Assembly (NCBI RefSeq): GCF_006575665.1 | Contig: NZ_CP041253.1 | Coordinates: forward strand, 1,307,501 to 1,371,500 | Origin: Echinicola soli | Lineage (GTDB): Bacteria > Bacteroidota > Bacteroidia > Cytophagales > Cyclobacteriaceae | Reading direction: 5' to 3' | Length of the DNA stretch: 64,000 bases | In this document: one piece after another, positions 61,400-64,000 of the stretch | Layout: each line of letters opens with the position of its first letter | How positions within the stretch are numbered: the first letter of the stretch is position 1 | Translations under genes and position numbers: made by a program | Notes under the pieces: generated by a model | What the model was told of the DNA's origin: nothing | Database searches by the model: none | What the model saw: the letters and a program-made list of their open reading frames with translations, nothing else

Positions 61400-61948
61400 A
61401 TGAACGATACAGAAGATTTGGTAGCGGCGGTTGCCGATTTGAAAGACCGGGGTTATGGCCACGAGTTCAGGATTAAAAACAAGCAGTTGTTTTCTGATAA
61501 GTTGGACAAAGGATTTGGGATGGGTGAATTTACGATCGATGAGGCTTATGGGTTCAGTAGCATTGAGGACGATGGAACGGAAGGGGAACGCCTGTTTGCT
61601 GTCACACTTACCAAAGAAAACATCAAAGGATATTTGGTAGATGCTTATGCCGGGATCGAAACCATAGAAACGGACGAAGTAAGGGAAAAATTCGACGCAA
61701 ATAATGCGCACATCCATTATTTAAGCGATGCCGAAACGAAATACGGGTTGCCCCGTGTGAAAAAGGCCGAGTTTAACCAGGATCCAGACCGCTATATATT
61801 GCGTGTCGGCTTTCCCGATTTCCCTGCATGTCCTTTCGGAAATAGTTTTGAAGCCCTGGGCTGGGATAAGCAGGATAAACACTATGTCTGGTTTGTTACA
61901 AGCATTATAAAGGACGACCGATTGGTGCGGGAGCAGTATAAAAAGTAA
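61400..61948 (+). CDS. Two-part protein; N-terminal half of the small 'PRPP synthetase-like' family
   Basis: A 182-residue protein. The first 105 residues ('EDLVAAVADLKDRGYGHEFR' ... 'FTIDEAYGFSSIEDDG' ... 'VTLTKENIKGYLVDAYAG') resemble small Bacteroidota proteins that databases label phosphoribosylpyrophosphate synthetase without enzymatic motifs. The last 70 residues ('LPRVKKAEFNQDPDRYILRV', 'FPACPFGNSFEALGWDKQD') are not part of that family as I know it. No PRPP-binding motif is visible, so I do not assign that activity. It is 19 bases ahead of the thiolase gene. Confidence 0.55.
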   Translation: MNDTEDLVAAVADLKDRGYGHEFRIKNKQLFSDKLDKGFGMGEFTIDEAYGFSSIEDDGTEGERLFAVTLTKENIKGYLVDAYAGIETIETDEVREKFDANNAHIHYLSDAETKYGLPRVKKAEFNQDPDRYILRVGFPDFPACPFGNSFEALGWDKQDKHYVWFVTSIIKDDRLVREQYKK

Positions 61949-61967
61949 TTCTGATGCTGAACAGAAA

Positions 61968-63221
61968 ATGAAGAAAATAATGGATGAAATCTGGGTTGTT
62001 TCAGGATTGAGGACGCCTTTCGCAAAAAACGACAGAGAGCTACGCAACGTTGATGCTGTAGATATGTCTGTTTCTGTGGTAAACAAAATGGAAGAAACAC
62101 ATAAAAACCCGGATTATGTAGTTTGGGGAACTGTCATTCCAAATTTGGCGTACAGCAACATCGCCCGCGATATTGTTTTACGATCAAAGGTAGACGATAC
62201 CACCATTGCCTATACCACCACCATGGCTTGTGGCAGCAGTCTGGCTGCTGCAATTCAATCGGCTTGCTTGATTACCGAAGACGAGATTGCCATTGCCGGC
62301 GGTGTAGAAAGCCTTTCTAACGTTCAGATAGGGCTAAGTTCTTACACTTCAAAATGGTTAAGGGCTTTTGGCACCACCAAAGGTTTTTTCAACAAGTTGA
62401 AATTAATTGGTGGAATATTTAAATACAGGCTTTACATCCCGCCGGGCGTTAATTCCGTTACCGGAAAAAGTATGGGGCAACACGCTGAAATTACAGCGCA
62501 ACGATTGGGCATTAAACGAGAGGACCAAGACAAGTTTGCGTTACAAAGCCATCAGCACTATTTTGAAGCATTTGAAAAGGGATTTTTTAAAGATTTGATA
62601 TTTGAGGCATTTGGCATCAAAGAGGACAAAATTCCAAGAAAAACATCCACGCTTGAAGTACTCGCCACCTTAAAGCCTGTTTTTGATAAATCTTCGGGCA
62701 AAGGAAGCATTACAGCAGGCAATGCAAGTTTGTTTACTGATGGTGCTGCCGGAGCCTGGATAGTGGGCAAGAACAGAATAGCCGAATTTGCCTCGTCTTA
62801 CAAAGCCAAAATGATAGACTGGGAAATGGCGGGCGTGAAAATTGAAGAAGAAGGCATATTGATGTCACCCACCTTTGCCATTCCACGCCTATTGGAAAGA
62901 AACAGGCTGAGATATGACGACATTGATGTTTGGGAAATCCACGAGGCATTTGCATCACAGGTGCTATCCACTATCCGGAACCTGGAAAATAAAGAGCACC
63001 TTAAAAAAGTAGGGACGACTTTTGATTTTGGTGAATTTCCAACAGAAAAATTAAACCCCAACGGCAGCAGCATTGCCATCGGCCATCCGTTTGGAGCAAC
63101 GGGTGCACGGATATTAAGTCAGGCAGTTAAAGAAGTTTCCCAAATGGGACAAAGTAAAAAGGCATTGATCAGTGTATGTGCCGACGGAGGACTGGGAGCG
63201 GTAGTATTAATTGAAACTTAA
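61968..63221 (+). CDS. Acetyl-CoA C-acyltransferase (thiolase)
   Basis: A 417-residue cytoplasmic thiolase. The nucleophile Cys is in 'TTMACGSSLAAAIQSACL'. The catalytic His/Asn segments are 'WEIHEAFASQVLSTIRN' and 'NPNGSSIAIGHPFGATGARI', and the second Cys is in 'SVCADGGLGAVVLIE'. 'SGLRTPFAKND' marks the start. It is complete. It may belong to fatty-acid breakdown or to an acyl-CoA biosynthetic step. The neighbours do not decide this. The partial alpha/beta hydrolase gene begins 42 bases after it. Confidence 0.92.
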   Translation: MKKIMDEIWVVSGLRTPFAKNDRELRNVDAVDMSVSVVNKMEETHKNPDYVVWGTVIPNLAYSNIARDIVLRSKVDDTTIAYTTTMACGSSLAAAIQSACLITEDEIAIAGGVESLSNVQIGLSSYTSKWLRAFGTTKGFFNKLKLIGGIFKYRLYIPPGVNSVTGKSMGQHAEITAQRLGIKREDQDKFALQSHQHYFEAFEKGFFKDLIFEAFGIKEDKIPRKTSTLEVLATLKPVFDKSSGKGSITAGNASLFTDGAAGAWIVGKNRIAEFASSYKAKMIDWEMAGVKIEEEGILMSPTFAIPRLLERNRLRYDDIDVWEIHEAFASQVLSTIRNLENKEHLKKVGTTFDFGEFPTEKLNPNGSSIAIGHPFGATGARILSQAVKEVSQMGQSKKALISVCADGGLGAVVLIET

Positions 63222-63262
63222 CATTTTGCTTGCCAATTATAAAACGAATTGAAAAGAATACT

Positions 63263-64000
63263 ATGAATAAAACGAAGCTAGAAATCATTAACAAAAAGGG
63301 CAATAAATTAAGTGCTTATTTGGAGCTTCCCGCCAACCAGAAGCCTCATTTTTATGCCATTTTCGCCCATTGCTTTACCTGCAACAGCACTTTTGAACCC
63401 GTAAAGAATATCAGCAGAACGCTTGCTAGTTACGGCTTTGGAGTCGTCCGATTTGATTTTATGGGATTGGGACGTAGCGAAGGAGAATTTGCAGAGAGCT
63501 ATTTTTCGGCCAATGTGGACGATTTGATTTCGGTAAGCGATTATTTAAACGAACACTTCAAAGCACCTTCACTTTTGATTGGGCATTCTTTGGGAGGTGC
63601 GGCAGCCATTGTGGCGGCATCCCGTCTGGAAAATATCAAAGCGGTAGCCACCGTCGGTGCTCCCGCTTCGGTGTCGCACGCAAAGCGTCTGTTTTCCGAC
63701 CAGGTAAAAGATGCCGAAACCGACGAAGCCGTGGAAGTGACCATTGAAGGCCGTCCGTTTAAAATCAATGCGGAGTTTGTAAAGGATTTTGACAAGACTG
63801 ATTTGATCGCCATTGTAAAAACGCTGCGGAAGCCTATTCTCATCATGCATGCACCCCAAGACAACAGCGTTGGCATTGAGAATGCCCGGGAGTTGTATCA
63901 TCACGCCTTTCACCCCAAAAGCTTTATTGGCCTGGATACTGCCGATCATTTGCTGACCAAAAGCAAAGACAGCCGGTATGTTGGAAATATGATTGGCACC
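63263..64000 (+). CDS. Alpha/beta hydrolase, cut by window end (likely hydrolase-OsmC fusion)
   Basis: Starts at ATG 63263 ('MNKTKLEIINKKGNKLSAYL') and is open to the window end, about 246 codons. The hydrolase core has the oxyanion-side 'YAIFAHCFTCNSTFEPV', 'VVRFDFMGLGRSEGEF', the nucleophile elbow 'LLIGHSLGGAAAIVAAS' and the likely His in 'LDTADHLLTK'. This matches the first half of bifunctional alpha/beta hydrolase-OsmC proteins, in which an OsmC peroxidase-type domain follows. The second half lies outside the window, so the fusion is a prediction. Confidence 0.82.
   Translation, partial: MNKTKLEIINKKGNKLSAYLELPANQKPHFYAIFAHCFTCNSTFEPVKNISRTLASYGFGVVRFDFMGLGRSEGEFAESYFSANVDDLISVSDYLNEHFKAPSLLIGHSLGGAAAIVAASRLENIKAVATVGAPASVSHAKRLFSDQVKDAETDEAVEVTIEGRPFKINAEFVKDFDKTDLIAIVKTLRKPILIMHAPQDNSVGIENARELYHHAFHPKSFIGLDTADHLLTKSKDSRYVGNMIGT

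Noticed and set aside
1..64000. CRISPR array, tRNA and rRNA genes, prophage or intact insertion sequences
   Set aside because: I looked for regularly spaced repeats, tRNA T-loop patterns, and transposase or integrase motifs and saw none. The repeats present are dispersed and irregular.

Overview
The window looks like a chromosomal segment of a Bacteroidota bacterium, most likely of the Cyclobacteriaceae (Echinicola or Cyclobacterium type). The evidence is a dense run of exported pectin-degrading enzymes, a DUF4783-nadC-LytTR gene order, a YtxJ-like bacillithiol-system protein, a type 2-like isoleucyl-tRNA synthetase, start codons without clear Shine-Dalgarno sequences, a TAnnTTTG-type promoter element before recF, and many short intergenic palindromic repeats of the kind common in this phylum. 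The assignment rests on gene content only.

1-4.4 kb is housekeeping: a leftward group of DUF4783 protein, nadC and a LytTR regulator, then recF rightward and ytxJ leftward. 5.2-38.2 kb is a pectin/rhamnogalacturonan utilisation region, almost all rightward: PL1 lyase, DUF3826 protein, beta-helix/DUF6298 protein, GH140 apiosidase-like, GH28, GH43-like, a sialidase-like propeller protein and GH78. A cytoplasmic catabolic block follows (DapA-like aldolase, SSS symporter, Fe-ADH, PdxA-like dehydrogenase, DUF1537 kinase), then an STN-esterase fusion, GH95, GH105, an MGH1-like (alpha/alpha)6 enzyme and a second GH78. No SusC/SusD pair lies in the window, so import of released oligosaccharides must rely on genes elsewhere. 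The likely logic is extracytoplasmic removal of side chains and backbone cleavage, uptake of a small acid or sugar by the symporter, and breakdown by aldolase, dehydrogenase and kinase. The actual substrate of the catabolic block is not determined.

38.3-48.7 kb holds a small lipoprotein, a leftward three-gene operon (exported protein, membrane protein, winged-helix regulator), the ileS-lspA operon, a LOG-family gene and an isolated GH43-discoidin-FN3 lipoprotein flanked by long non-coding stretches. IleS carries GIHH instead of the canonical HxGH active-site motif.

50-64 kb is an accessory-looking, more AT-rich region, all rightward. It starts with a sigma factor and contains two copies of an ester-cyclase/RidA/cupin gene set, several members of which are exported, plus decayed remnants of a third ester cyclase and a third cupin that I could read by eye. 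Downstream are DUF302, a probable beta-barrel protein, an AhpD-like CMD protein, EgtD, MsrA, a cytochrome P460-like lipoprotein, a Gre-like protein, a two-part unknown protein, a thiolase and the start of an alpha/beta hydrolase cut by the window end. I think this cluster is the best candidate for an undescribed system, possibly for handling reactive or electrophilic compounds. That function is inference from family membership.

Intergenic regions throughout the carbohydrate region are packed with hairpin-forming repeats, including hairpins that keep an ATTTGTAAT core while their stem arms change together.
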